A DNA stretch of 64,000 nucleotides from Acanthochlamys bracteata (Eukaryota; Streptophyta; Magnoliopsida; Pandanales; Velloziaceae), in contig CM034140.1 in the NCBI GenBank assembly GCA_019914995.1, positions 4,278,001-4,342,000 on the forward strand. Reading direction: 5' to 3'. This document shows, one piece after another, positions 11,995 to 25,000 of this stretch. The position numbers were made by a program, and so were the translations under genes. The notes under the pieces are model-generated. The model was not told where the DNA came from, did not search any database, and was given only the letters and a program-made list of their open reading frames with translations. Position 1 is the stretch's first letter; every line of letters starts with the position of its first letter.

Positions 11995-14730
11995 TTGTCT
12001 TGTCTAGTGCTTTCTGTTGTGGTTACCATCTTGGATTCTTCTTCCTTTCCTATCCTAACTTGTTACTAGGAATTCCTTCTTGATTAGCTTCCTATATTGT
12101 ACTCCAATCCGTTGGACTGCACATAATTGAGCTTTGCGAAAGTGAAAAATAAAAGGTAGAGTTGAAAAATGAGTTAAAAATAGAGTTAAATTTTGTATTT
12201 CAATTATTTTTTAAAATGAATTGAAAGTGAGGTTTAATTTTTGTTTTTGAAATTGGTTGGAAGTAAAGTATATTAATTTTGAAGTGTAGTTATGAGTTTA
12301 GCTTATATTTAAAATATATGAACTGTACGAAACTTTGATTCTGACGAAATAAACTGAAGTTTCGGATAGTTGAAACACACTCTTAACCTTTCTCTATGCT
12401 ACGACTTCAATTTGATATTTGAATCAAGCAAGCTCTGTGCAAGCATTTTGTCTCGGCTATAATACATTTTTTCAAAGTTGTCAAGATCAGAAGTTTATTT
12501 AGGATCGTAAAATCGAAATTTTTAAGTACGATTGTAAAATTATAAAATTTTACTTATCAGTAATTTTTTTATAAAATTTATTTAATGCTTTTAAAATTTT
12601 AGATAGTATTTATTAAAATTGCTGAAAATTTAAGACATAATTTTTTCTTATATTTTATTTTATTATAATTAATTTAAAAATTTTTATATTTGTAATTCAG
12701 ATGAACTATATCATTAATAATTTTTTATATTTTATTTAGTTTATGATTACAATCTCTTTACAGATTATGTTATTATTTTATAATTGCACACTTATATAGT
12801 TATATCCATATGTAAAAAATTTAATTTCATACGTAATCAATCAATTAGACGTCAAGCAATCGTCTTTATTACCTCAAAATAAAAAAAAAAAATTATTCAA
12901 AATATCACCGTACAGAATAATTTTTTGCTTCCATAATAGATTTCTTATAGAATAAACTAAGCATCACCGCACCCACTACAACGAATGATGGATTTTTTCT
13001 AACTATTCCAGTTTCGCTCAAAATTTTTAAAAGCTCTCCTGATTCATGAAGATTTCTTACAAAACTGAAATTGTAAAGATCGCAAGTAAAGTTAAGATCT
13101 TAAGAATTTTAAGATTAAAATTAGAATCTTACGAATTGAAAATAAGATCGAAATTTTGTATTAAATATGATCATTTTATTGATATAAAATCGTAAGATCG
13201 TTACATTTTAAAATTAAATCAAAATTAACAACGATGCAACTTCTCCGGAACTTTTACAATAACAACACAAGCAAAAGGAGTGTTCGCTTTCGTCCTTCTT
13301 TCTTATGTAGCTTGTGTTATTCTTTCGTGGAATAGAACAAATTCCATATTGCATTTGCATTTGCATGTAGCTTTCAGCTTTCAGGAAAAGAATAGACATA
13401 TTCCCCCCATTAAACCTCAAGACTTGTATTTCTCAATCATCATATATAAGAATTTCCATTTTAGTTTATTAGGTTCACTTTATTAAGTTTTATGAATGAC
13501 TATATTAAACCAAAGCTCTAGCCTGCTGGAGAGTTTAGCGAATGTTTGACATTATTTATATACATTTTTTCATTCCAATTTTTCATTATATTTTTTAATA
13601 AATAATATTTTATTAATTTAAAATATATTAAAGAGTACAACAAAATTTTATTTCATAAGATATTATTATTATTATTAATTTTTTTTAAAATTAGATTTTA
13701 TTTTTAACTTTAAAATTACTATTGGTTTTAGAAAATCTCATTTTACTCCAAAGATCCCCTTAATCTTAGCTATTTATATAATTTTCTGGATTAATCTTAA
13801 CGAAGCCATTATTCTTCACTAATCTAACCATTGACTAAGAAATATTAATATAACTGTAAAATAACAAGATGTCAACATATCAATCAAAACTATTTACGGG
13901 GTGTTTGAAAGTGCTTTAAAAAATATTTTTTTAGAACGTAAACTAATTTTTATCCTATTTCAAAAAATAAGGTTTATTTTTTTTATCTAAAAAAATTATA
14001 AAAATAAGAAATAATAAGATCTTACTACTTAGAATAATATTTATATTTCTAAGTTTATAAATAAATTATGTAAAAAAAATATATAATCTTTATTGAAAAA
14101 TATGAACTAAAATTTAAAAATCTATTTTTTTATAATGTGTTGCCAAATACGCCCTTACATATTATTATCATCATACATCTAGAGAAATATGTACATTTAA
14201 TAATTATTGCTTAGATTTGCCGATTTGGAGCATGTTTAATTATGAAAGTAAATTTCGCAAAAGTGAATTTTATAAAAATAAATTTTATTGAAAAATAAAG
14301 TTTAGTGAAAATAAAAAATTATAATTGAAACACGTGAAATAAAAGTAGAAGTTAAATTTTAATAAAAGTAAACTTTGATGTGAAAAAATAGAAATAGAAT
14401 TTAAAATAATAATTGAATCATATAAAATAATTGAACTAAAAAGATCTAAAGAAAGGAATTTTAATTTCTTACGACTAAAATATGCCCTTGAAGTTTTAAA
14501 ACTTAGAAAAAAGGAATGACTGCATACACTTTTTACTAACCAAAATATCAAAATATTGTAGAAAATTGAAAATTCTTTAAATTTAATTTAACTCCAAGTT
14601 TTCTAAATAAGTAAGTAGTAGTTCTGCTTTGCAAAATTCTATTATTTCTGTCCATAATAGTTAACCCCAACCCGACTTACCTTAACCAGTAATCTAACTT
14701 AACCCTTGGGTTAGCTAGCGGGGGCTTCTG
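11995..14730. other. AT-rich intergenic DNA with MITE-like repeats
   Basis: No gene seen. A MITE-like element at 13898-14154 starts GGGGTGTTTGAAAG and ends CCAAATACGCCC, with TTAC on both sides as a possible target duplication. A second family (AAGTAAATTT, AAGTGAATTTTATAAAAATA) covers about 14230-14460 and about 12170-12360. A stretch at about 12490-13200 begins and ends with GATCGTAA-type sequence and may be another element. Confidence 0.45.
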
Positions 14731-14739
14731 ATCAAGACA

Positions 14740-15458
14740 AGTCAATCATCGACACCACCGCAATGAATGCAGTTCTGCTTCCGTTTCCACACCCCCCCTT
14801 CTCTTCCTGATTCAGGTAGTAATTTTTCACCTATTTCCTTTTCCATTAACTTCTTTTCTTTTTGTTTTTCCTTTTTTTTTTTCATTGGTCGATATTAATA
14901 ACAAATATTTGTTTACGGTAGCAAAGTTTTTTTTCTCCAATTTTTTTTCTTCATTTTTACCTTCTTTTTTAGGTGATTTTGTTGATTCGTTTGGTTTTTG
15001 TTTATTGGATTGTTTGGGGTTGTTAAAGATTTGCTTTTGTTTTTTCTTTCACCCTTTATGCGTGATTATTTTGTTCTTTTTTTGATGAAGTTAAGTGTTT
15101 TATTTGTAGTGAAATGTTTTATTTTTTTTTAAAATCTTGATTGGTAGTTTTACTGGATTTGAATATTGTTAGAAACTGCTGGATTTGATTATCTTCCCTG
15201 TTTTGAATCATCCATATCTACAATTTTGTTGTTTCTGGAAAATTTCTAACTTGCAGAGGAGTAATTACTCTCTATAATAGATACTTTTCCTTAAATTTTC
15301 TTATTTTGCTGCTATTTTATTGGAAAATATAAGTTGTATATATCAGTAATTGGTTTTTCTCCTTGTGCCTGTTCCATGCTTCATATGCATGTGATTGAAC
15401 AACCATTTAGAAGGGAAACAAGAGGTGTTCTTGAATTGAGAAGAATTCTTCTGCACAG
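14740..15458 (+). other. 5' leader and leader intron of the RING E3 ligase gene
   Basis: A leader exon ends GATTCAG|GTAGTA at 14815. The intron 14816-15458 ends TTCTGCACAG directly against the start codon at 15459, so the ATG is the first triplet of the second exon. The T-rich intron carries only chance frames. Exact transcription start not known. Confidence 0.6.
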
Positions 15459-16343
15459 ATGTCCAACCAAGGGAATACACATTGGTGCTATAGTTGCAGG
15501 AGGGCTGTCCGTGTTCGCAGGCGGGAAATGGTCTGTACGAATTGTGACTCCGGATTTGTGCAAGAGCTCGGTGAGCTTCATACTATGGGGAGCCCGTTTG
15601 ATCTCTTGCGGGCTTTTGATGGCAATCCTGACCATGGGTTTGGCGTTATGGAGGCCTTCTCGGCCTTGATGAGGCAGCGAATGGCCAGACAGAGCCATGA
15701 TGTTGATTCACAGGGAAGGTCATCTACGTTTCCAGACAATGTCATGGGGTCTGGATCCCGTTCAGGTCCATGGCTCATCTTCCAAGGACAGTACCCTGTG
15801 CGGATGTCTAATGATGGAGGACTCGATCTTCTTTTTGGTGGTGGCCGTGGCATTGGTATGAGAAGGGGCAATGTTGGGGACTACTTTGTTGGCCCGGGAC
15901 TGGATGAATTGATCGAGCAGCTAACAAGGAATGATCGCCGCGGTCCTCCACCAGCCCCTCGATCAGCTATTGATGCCATGCCCACAATAAAGATCAGTCA
16001 AAGGCATCTTCGAGGTGATGCACAATGCCCTGTGTGCAAGGACAAGTTTGAGCTTGGATCTGAAGTGCGAGAATTGCCCTGTAAACATTTGTATCATTCT
16101 GACTGTATTATCCCCTGGTTGGTTCAGCACAACTCCTGCCCAGTTTGTCGCTGTGAGCTGCCTTTACATGGGTCTGGTAGTGGCACACGCTCAAGGTCTA
16201 GTCAGATTTCTGCTGCTGGTGGTGGTGGCAGAAACAGCAGCAACAATAGTAGCTTTGGTGGTCAGGAAAGTGGCGGTGCGAGTCAAGGGAGGAGGAATCC
16301 TTTCTCCTTCCTATGGCCTTTTCGCTCTTCAAACTCGGGTTGA
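15459..16343 (+). CDS. RING-H2 E3 ubiquitin ligase with N-terminal zinc ribbon (RING1/RHC1A type)
   Basis: Predicted E3 ubiquitin ligase that recruits an E2 through its RING and passes ubiquitin to a substrate protein. Plant relatives of this layout act in stress and cell-death signalling; the substrate here is unknown. It has 294 residues in one coding exon. The N-terminal zinc ribbon is HWCYSC...VCTNC (C10, C13, C26, C29) followed by GFVQEL, typical of this family. A low-complexity middle includes GPGLDELIEQLTRND (about 145-160), the conserved motif before the RING. The RING-H2 finger has C190, C193, C208, H210, H213, C216, C227, C230, that is C3H2C3 with all ligands present, and the conserved CIIPWL..HNSCPVCR. 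The tail is rich in Ser, Gly and Asn. No signal peptide or membrane helix was seen. AATAAA at 16443 is a likely poly(A) signal. It converges with the aldolase gene. It looks intact. Confidence 0.94.
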   Translation: MSNQGNTHWCYSCRRAVRVRRREMVCTNCDSGFVQELGELHTMGSPFDLLRAFDGNPDHGFGVMEAFSALMRQRMARQSHDVDSQGRSSTFPDNVMGSGSRSGPWLIFQGQYPVRMSNDGGLDLLFGGGRGIGMRRGNVGDYFVGPGLDELIEQLTRNDRRGPPPAPRSAIDAMPTIKISQRHLRGDAQCPVCKDKFELGSEVRELPCKHLYHSDCIIPWLVQHNSCPVCRCELPLHGSGSGTRSRSSQISAAGGGGRNSSNNSSFGGQESGGASQGRRNPFSFLWPFRSSNSG

Positions 16344-16449
16344 TCTCAACAAAATAGTTCAGTAGGGAACAGTTCCGTAGCCTGTCCATGCAGATAACAA
16401 CCAGACAAATTACTCTGGATGGCCTTTTGATTAGTATTAATGAATAAAT

Positions 16450-17759
16450 ATGGTTTCTCTAAGTTTGCATGCATTATCACCTAATATATAGTATTTACAT
16501 AGTGACAGACGAATATCTTGAGCCCAAAAATCAGTTTGGTAGCAATTATATAGGCAATAGTATTTATTGTGAGTGTATTGTTGATCCTTGTTAAGCGTTA
16601 TAAGTAAATATTTGACATTCCTGATTGAAAGGACCATGATGTAACAGAAGCTTGCTTGTTAGTTCTATGATGATCATAAGATTTATAGCTGCTTATCTTT
16701 GCATGACTACTGTTTGGTGACAAACACTACCATACTAGATGATGATCTCTTTTTCTGCTAGTATGATGTTTTCAGAATTTATGTTTACTGTTTTTTGATT
16801 GCTGTGTTCTGCATATTCTTGGCCTTGATTGGTTTCCCGGGTAAAATAGGGATGAAAGGCCATCTATGCTTGCAATTGACACCTAAAGTATTCTGAGTAG
16901 GATCTTTAGATTCTTTCTTTGTTTTGCCAGCAGCATTCATGAAATTGTTCCAGATTCTGAAAGGCAATGTGTTTTTTTGTGTCGTCGGCATCAACTACGA
17001 CTTGCATTATTGGCTGCTAGTTATTTGAAATGGTCTTAGATATAGTATATGCGGGAGTTCACCGTTGCCTGCTGGCTCTCATGCTGCAGTCGAGTATACC
17101 CCCTACTCATTTTAGTTTGATTTTTTTGTTTCTATTTATCATATTTGCTTTAGCAGAGACCTGCAGTATATCTTTTCGCTTTCTAGGCAGCAGAAATCAA
17201 GTAATTTTAGGACACCATTAGTACATATATACATCATGCAAAAATACATACCACGGATCCACATCTTACAAGTTCAAATATAATTTATAAGTGATACATT
17301 GATGTTGCTCTTGGTGATTAAAAAGAAAAAAAAAATTAGCAAGCAGTATGCATTCTGAGCATATAAATTATATAGGAACGCCTTCCAGAATGCGTGCTTC
17401 AGGTTCTGAAGTAACGATAGGTGTTCCTTTACTCGGTTTCTTGATCATACTTATTAGTTCAGGGAACATAAGAAGGTTTCTGAGAAAATTTAGTCCTGCA
17501 CAGAAAAAGTGTAGGTTGGTGATGCCTTCATATGGCTCCAAGCCTTGAAGAACTATGAACCCGGAAAAAAAAAAAATCTGACAAGAGATTTTAGTGCTTA
17601 TATATGCATTCCTCTATGTAATTCTTTTCCATTGTGTCAAATTAGAAGTCTGAAGATTCAGTACTGCTTTCTCCATGATACTTGGTAAGTCATTCATACA
17701 GTCAAACACATACTTCTAATGCAAGAATTATTGAAAACGTGAAAAACATCTTTACCTTT
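16450..17759. other. Convergent intergenic region between RING ligase and aldolase genes
   Basis: 3' flanks of both genes; moderate A/T content, no coding similarity seen. Short frames at 17030-17548 look like chance. Confidence 0.5.
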
Positions 17760-20700
17760 TTATAGTTTTCCTGCTTGGCAAGCCTTAATAGTGGCTACAT
17801 GTGCAAATCTGGATATTGCATGGAAGTCTCTTTGAATCATCGCTTCCTTTTGAAATATAGCATCAGATAGCACAACTGCTGATGCCCCTCGTGCAATATA
17901 TCTTCCTATAGAATCTGCAAAGCTAAAAAGAGAATTCAAGGACCACCCATGCTTCTGAACTGTCACTCTACAACTTAAGAAAAATCGTGTTGGTTGGTGT
18001 AGTTCAATGAACACAACATCATCCACATGCAAATTCATCTGAAAAGGAAGTAAAATTTAGTTGGATCTCTATCTTGCTGCACCATGATAATAGTAGACAC
18101 CTTTTAACAGGAAATCAACCACAATCATATGTACACAGGCTGCAATGGCTGTTTTACTATTCTATTATTTCTGAAGGCAAGCTAAAAGAAAATGAATATC
18201 TGAATGAATATTAATCAAATGTGTTAGGAAAGAACACATACAAAAAATCCAATCCACCTTCTCTGCTACCATGCTCCCTCCGTAAACCATGCAGTCAATA
18301 TCTTCAGTCAGTAATAATATATGGCTGGATTTTGCATTTCATTCAAATTTTTGTTTCACTCTTGCTTTTTGCAATGACAAACACTAGCACTGTCTTCCAA
18401 TTACACTAATGCGGGACAAGCGTTAGACCTCCTACGATAACTGAATAAGGTAACTAACAGACTGATTTCAAAATAAGCATAACTATAGTCATTCCATTTG
18501 TTAGGAACCATCTTGACTAATTGAATGTGCTCCACAAGCAACATAAAGAGATAAGAAAACACATTCATAGTGTTGCATGGATAACAGTGAGGAGATAAGA
18601 TTAACATCCCAAAGCATGCAATTAAATTGTTATCTGAATGATAAGTGTTTTCTCTTTTCAACGCATGAAATCATAAGAAAGCGAAAGTTCATTGATCAGA
18701 TCCATCAAAAAGTACAAAGCATGAAGAACACTGGACCTATTGCAATGCCCTGAGAAGCAACAATTGGAATATGACGAAAAGGCTTCTTGAGCACCTCGAT
18801 ATATTTCTCACCGCCTAATACTGAAGCTGGATACACCTAATGGACAAATAAACAAGCCAACAACCATAAGAAGATCATTAAATCGTCATTCTATTTTAGG
18901 CGATGCTTCCAGTACTAAAAGCAGTTTAATGTAGCCTTAAACCCTCCAGGATTCATTTTAACCCAGTTTAAAGGCTGGTATAACTCAAGAAGTGTTGTAG
19001 ATGTTTGCAGTTCAAGTCAAGAATAAAGGTCTCTTTATTGCATATCTTTACCTCTTTTACATGGTTAATGAAACACTAAACACATAAAATTACCTTCACG
19101 ATTCTAGCACCATAACTATGTGCATGTATTACCTGCATACGCACATGAAAACCATATTTGTTAAAGAGATGAACAAAGTTTGTAAAGCCATATTTGTTTC
19201 AAGAGATGAACAAAGTTTGTAACTGTAATCACACTTTGAAGTTTAAATTGCAGAATGTCTGCTAGTTCAGAGCCTGTAGGAACTTACTTCAGTTGGTGTC
19301 ATGATTCCTGGAATGTAAAGCACGTCATCACCTTGAATATTAGTTAGGATGTCCTGGAGCATTCAAACATGGAACTTAGCATATGTTCAGATTCATGTGG
19401 AGAATCTTGGGGAGGTGGTGGTGTTGTGGAATGCCTTTGGAGGATAGCAAACCATATCTTATCGATAAGTAAAAGCTGTCATATATGTTACGCGTTGGTG
19501 GTAATATTAAACCCATTTTTTAGGATACTATTGATTGTAAACAATAAATGTCAAACATAAGACCTTTTATTTGAACTTAATACAATAACAACTACAAAGA
19601 ATTTGAAGATGGAGGTAACACAGTAACTAGTACATGTAAGGAAATATTGGAGCAAAGTTGACTAAGAAGTATCATCTGCAAGAACATCCAAAAGCGTGTT
19701 ACCTTAGCTAATTAACTACTGAATATATTGTCTATATTTGTTGGATATAAGCATATACATAACATTTTGGTGAGAAAAATGCACATTTCTAGCAAGTTAG
19801 TGGACAGTGACAGAGACAATAAAAGCTGCTCTTAGAAAGCTTCAAAAGGAGATCAAATTCTTATATTAAATGGTTATGCATTTTTTATTGCCCAGATAGC
19901 TTCAGCCCCTTAAATGTGAGCTGCACAATAAGAAAGTGTTTCAGGAATCATACCATGATTGTACCAGGACTCATAAGGAACTTAGCCCCTGCTTCAACTG
20001 CCTTTCTTGCATCTTCAACATTTAAGACAGTTCCAACCTACCAAAAACTCTGAGGTTAGATAAGCGTGCTGATGTTGAACTCCAGACAAACAACTTCTGA
20101 AAGTTATTCCTAGATGGCCGAAAGAGATTATAATTTCAGCACTTTTACACACCAAATGAAGGAGTAAAAGGATATACATCTCTTATAGGTGATATATTTA
20201 AGCAAGCATTGAACCTCCTATGTCACTCAACAAACACCTCAGTGCAGTCATATTTTCTTCAAAATACCAGCTAATAAGAGCTAAGAACTCTCTACAGAAT
20301 CACAATAAACTACCCGTTTAACGATTTATCAGCTCAGGTTCTGTTTATCATGTCATTGGTTATGTAGTTATCAAGAAAATGGATTAGGGACTACCTATCT
20401 TGCAGTCGATAGCCTCCAGAAAAAAAAAGAAGACTTTAGTATGATATGGCTAATGATCTCAAAGCTTGATATGAACAGAGAAAATGAAAGAAATTACAAA
20501 GTGAAAAGTCTTCTGCCTTTTGACATGATGTTCAATATTCCCATCGTCCATGTATGGTTAATGTAATTTGAGAGCTCAGGATATCATAACAGCAATTCCA
20601 AAAATTTATACCGTATCAGGCAAATTGTAAAAATACTGCTTCGCTTGGTACAGACCATATAGTCTCCTAAACATAAGTTCCTCCTAACTAGATAGATTAT

Positions 20701-21800
20701 TACCAGTAAAAATCAATCTCCTATACCAGCATAATTATACACTTAACTATACATATAAGCCACTTAATAAAGCAAAATGCACTCTATGCTTTTTCAACAC
20801 AATGGCGAAGAAAAAAATGATATATAAAGTGCGATACAAAAATTGCCTTAAGGTATACAGTTTAGTGCATGCATATCTCTTATTACAGTACAGACTAATT
20901 GGCCATAGTCAATTAGATAATCACTAACAGAATAATCTCATTCACCTCCACATTAGAACCAAATTAAGTTATGGTGTAACATGGAACCTGCGCCTATTAC
21001 TCAATGTGCCTGACACTATGATTTATAGCGCATATAAGCATTATCTCAAAGTGGGCAAAATGATGTGGAACAATTGCTAATATCCTCTTATGCAGTCAAT
21101 TTCAACCGTTAATTATAACTTGATTCAGTAATTATAAGAAGGTTTAACAAAAGATTCCAACATAAATTCATTACTTACCCCAATAATTGACGACGGATAA
21201 TCTCTACTTAAATGTTTTATTACCTGCAAGATGGTAGGAAAAGAAGTTAGAATTATTTAACAATAATAACTAGTGCATATACAACAAACTAATGAAATCG
21301 AAAAGATAGATAACCTCTAACACACCTGGAGTTGACATCACTACTTCAAGCTAATAAGATTGGGAAAGAAGTAGAAATTTCACCAATTAATAACCTTCAC
21401 ACTTACTAATACAAACTTTAAGAAAGATCTTTTTTCGTTTCTTTTTGGTTTTATAAAATGCAACTCACAACAGTTATGCCACTACTTAAAGCAGCATGAG
21501 CAGCTTCAATAGCCACTTTTCCACTGCAAAGAGAACAACAAGAAAAATAGAAATAAAGTAAATAAGAATTGAATCTTGGATCCTATAATTTAAGATCTCT
21601 CTATCTCGAGAAGGGTTGTAATTGAAGAAGAAGGTTAATTACTCAGGTGCCCGCAGGCAAGCGATGATGCCGGATCTCTCAATCTCAAGAAGGGTTGTAA
21701 CAGAAGAAGAAGAACAACAACAGCGAACACAAGAACGAGAAGAAGAAGAAGGCTTGGCAGCTGCAAACAGAGCAAGAGGAGCTGCTGCTGCTGCAGTCAT
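17760..21800 (-). CDS. KDPG/KHG aldolase-like protein (Entner-Doudoroff-type aldolase)
   Basis: Class I aldolase of the KDPG/KHG family. The bacterial enzymes cleave 2-keto-3-deoxy-6-phosphogluconate to pyruvate and glyceraldehyde 3-phosphate, or 4-hydroxy-2-oxoglutarate to pyruvate and glyoxylate. Nine exons on the minus strand keep one frame: 21800-21643, 21523-21469, 21350-21315, 21223-21179, 20037-19954, 19353-19288, 19132-19094, 18836-18737, 17914-17760; 245 aa. Residues 1-35 are Ala/Ser/Cys/Arg-rich without acids, like a plastid transit peptide. Then come ERSGIIACLR (about 41-50), LEVVMSTPGV with the catalytic-type Glu at E73, VGTVLNVEDARKAVEAGAKF (99-118), PGTIM, and ARIVKVYPASVLGG with K161, the expected Schiff-base lysine. 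PIVASQGIAIDSIGRYIARG and GASAVVL form the phosphate-binding end. The short exon 21350-21315 has a weak donor (GTTATC). The C-terminus is KACQAGKL. The gene looks intact. Which substrate it uses in the plant is not shown by the sequence. Confidence 0.93.
19153..19224. repeat. Two-copy short tandem repeat in an aldolase intron
   Basis: Two near-identical copies of about 37 bases (CATATTTGTT.AAGAGATGAACAAAGTTTGT) lie head to tail in the intron before exon 7 of the minus-strand aldolase gene, close to its 3' boundary side at 19132. Probably a replication-slippage duplication without known role. Confidence 0.6.
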
Positions 21801-21829
21801 TGTTGTTGATCTTGATTCTCAAAGATAGC

Positions 21830-23150
21830 GCGAATTGATAACAAAAAAAGAAGTTAAAAATCAATTGAACATGGATTATCATTTTGCAATATCAGACCTG
21901 TAGTAATCAAAATTTGGATCCCTTTAAATTTATTTTTATGCTAATGTTCTTCAAATCAAATATATACGGACTACAACCACGTGTTTCAATCTACGGTTTA
22001 TCCTCAAAACACCAATCTCGAGAATGTTTAACATCGCCATCTCTCCTTAGATAGTTAAGAAATAAAAGTAAGATGATAGATTGAAAAAATAATAAAAATA
22101 CGGATAGAAAAGAATAACTATTTAACTTTATAACGTTTGGATATATAATAAGGGAACAAACTAACTATATTTAGATAAATGATAAATGAATAAGTAACAA
22201 AAATAAATTTTTTAATAAAAAACTCAAAAACTTTTTTTATTTATATTAATCTAATTTTTATTAATATAACTTTAAAATAATTTAATTAAGATAACTTAAA
22301 TTAACTTTAGTATTATAACTTTTATATTAATTTTTGTATTAATTTAATTTTTTTATTAATGTTTGATATAATTTAACAAAATTAAAAAAATTTTAGATTA
22401 AAAATTTTGATCATATAGTTTTATTATTTTTCCAATCAGCTAAAATTAATTAAACTTAAATAAATATAAAAATTATAAATTATTATAATAAAAAATAAAA
22501 TATATTAAAATAAATATTAATTAAAAATATCTAATTAAAATAAATATTAATAATTTAAAAAAATTAAAATATAAAACGATAAATACCCACCAACTATCAA
22601 TTTGGTGGGTATATATTTCACCATGAAACATGATAAGAGATGGGGAACAATTATCCTTTCCTTCTATTAATAAAATCAAAACAAATATTATTAACATGAT
22701 AAAATGCTTCACCATCACCACAATTTACTATAAACAACCACAATTCAAACATACCCCTACTGTGCGACTTAAAAAGATACACACGAAAAGATAATCAAAA
22801 GAGGACTTGTAGTATTTAGAATAACATTCGCCCTTTATTGTACTGCTACCAAAAGATTCGAAATGTTACGTAGCTAAAACGACTTCTACATTTATTACTG
22901 TACAGAATAGAAGAAACGTAGACATTAGAAGAAAATTTAAGTTTTTAGAAAATCAATTTAAAAATATTTAATAAAAAACAAAATTTCATATTAATAGTAA
23001 GTTCTAATATTGAATTAAAAAAAAAGGATAAAAAAATATTTTAAAATTTTTGTGTATTTTGTATTAAAAATGAGTTTACAAAAATTAAAATTGACAGTAA
23101 ACAGGCCCTAATTGAAATAAAATCAAGCCTGACAAAAATCAGGTGCATGT
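21830..23150. other. AT-rich intergenic DNA upstream of the aldolase gene
   Basis: Contains the aldolase promoter, without a clear TATA box that I can place, and very A/T-rich sequence. About 22925-23115 belongs to a repeat family also seen at 40640-40870: both have TATTAAAAATGAGTTTACA- or AAGTAAGTT-like cores, and the ends read GTAAACAGGCCC and GTGTGTTTACTTTT. No gene seen. Confidence 0.45.
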
Positions 23151-23249
23151 AAAAAAAGTGACTCCGCTAAACTTCCAACATATGAGAAACCAACTAGGCG
23201 AACTTGCTCAATTAACATATCACCTACCCAATTTTCATATGAAGTACCA

Positions 23250-23770
23250 ACTTAGATTTATAATACAAATATGAGCGGGTAATGATACCTTTAAAATATC
23301 TCAAAATCTTAAATAAATTATTATAATATATTGACCGAGGTAAAAAAAAAATTGACAGACAATATTAACTACATGATAAATATCAGATTTCGTCAGATAG
23401 AGATATACAAGCTGATTTACTAGTCATCTTTACCTATGGGACGAAACATTACATGAACCTACATCAGAGTGTCAACTGTGCTGTTATATGAAAACACTCA
23501 ATAAAGTGCTTTCAAATCAAAATCTAAAAAGTTATTTGAATCCATAAGTTGCACGATAAAAACGATATATATGATATGACAAAGTAGAGAGACTAGATTG
23601 AGCTGTATATAAACAACATTGGTTAAGGTATCCTAAGAAAGCCATTTTTTGCGTATATTTGATAAAAGTGTACCAACATATGGTATCAATAAACAGTAAA
23701 GTATGAACTATGGTCATCCAAACTATAATAGTAAATGTCTCATCATAATTAATCACATACTATTAAATAA
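23250..23770 (-). mobile_element. Reverse-transcriptase-like part of the copia fossil
   Basis: On the minus strand the pieces NYDETFT and ATYGFK resemble the copia RT landmarks (DY.ETFAPV, ALYGLKQ). Further on, VNIVCQF and LRYFKG resemble the stretch leading into RNase H. This identifies the family and orientation. The part is degraded. Confidence 0.7.
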
Positions 23771-24249
23771 AATTTTTGACAACAAGACGAATTTTTCGCC
23801 GCTCGATGGATCCATCAAATAATTGATCTTAAAAATTCACTTACAACTAATAACACTAAATCCTAAACTCTAAAACCTAAACTAGACTCCTCTAAAAGTG
23901 GGACAATATTTCAACTATCTGTATGTTAAAAAGTGCAAAACTCCTCTATCATAGTTTTCTACATTATAGATAGCAGTAAATTTCTTTTTCGTTGTTATAG
24001 AGAGGAAAATAAGGTGGTAAAACTAAGTATATCTTGTGGACCTGAACAGTTTGGAATAAAGCGATCAGATGGTCAGTAAACTCATTATGACTAAGAATAA
24101 GTGGTGGTGGGTGTGATGATGGTGATTAGATGATGAGAAGGGAGCATGGTAAGGACATGAAGGATCTCGAGTGCCGTCATCAGATTCATCGAAGTAAGTA
24201 TTGATTGCATAAACAGTGGAAAGCAAAAAGAGTTGGATTAATGAAACCT

Positions 24250-25000
24250 TTATGATTTTGAGCTAATAGACTTATGATATGTTGATGATGCGGAAAAATA
24301 AAATGAGTCCTCAAAAAGGATGACATACTGAGAAATGTAAAAACGATCGAAAAGATCATAACAACGATATGCTTGATGATCAGAACTGATAGTAAGAAGA
24401 ACACATTTGAAGTAGAAGTCAGCTTTGTGCACTTAGTAAGAAGAAGAAGAACAAAGGTGCATCCAAAATATAGAAAGCACTATGTCAAGAGAAGAACAAA
24501 AAAATCTTATATGCGATCTTACTGGATAAAACAGATGATAAAGTGATATTTATAAGTTTAATAAAGATAAAAAAAATTTTGTCCAAAAAGCTTGAGGTCA
24601 GAGTAGGATACAAAAGAGTACGAATAGTATTCAAAATGTGACAATATTTACGTTCTTTTTATCCCAAGTTATGACTTCTGAAAAGGATAATATGAGTTTA
24701 TTCACTAGCACAATTAGAACAATAAGTTTTAATTCTAATGTTAAACTGAGTGTGAATCATAAAAGTAAATGTATTATAAACAGTAAAAAGTTTTGAATGA
24801 TTATGCATAAGATATACCCAAAAATAACATGTGTAACCATCAATAAAAATCACATAATAAAAAAATCAATCATAAACAGCATTAGAGCAAATCCTCAAAT
24901 ATCATAATTATCTAACTGAAAAGATTTTTAATTATAGATGAATTCTTAGTGAAAAATAGAGCTAAATATTTTAATAATTTACAACCCATGAATGCTAATA
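24250..25000 (-). mobile_element. Integrase-like part of the copia fossil
   Basis: The minus strand shows YYVIFIDGYTCYFWVY, resembling the integrase core of copia elements (YYV.FVD.FSRY.W.Y). Near 24.27-24.45 kb YRCYD and YISQYVILFEDSF match the linker consensus KGYRC and YISRHV.F.E..FPF. The part is degraded. Confidence 0.7.

Noticed and set aside
18001-18038. Extended final exon of the aldolase (MNLHVDDVVF...)
   Set aside because: The frame is open through the intron end, but family alignment requires joining GIAI to DSIGRYIARG at the acceptor at 17915, which also keeps phase with exon 8.
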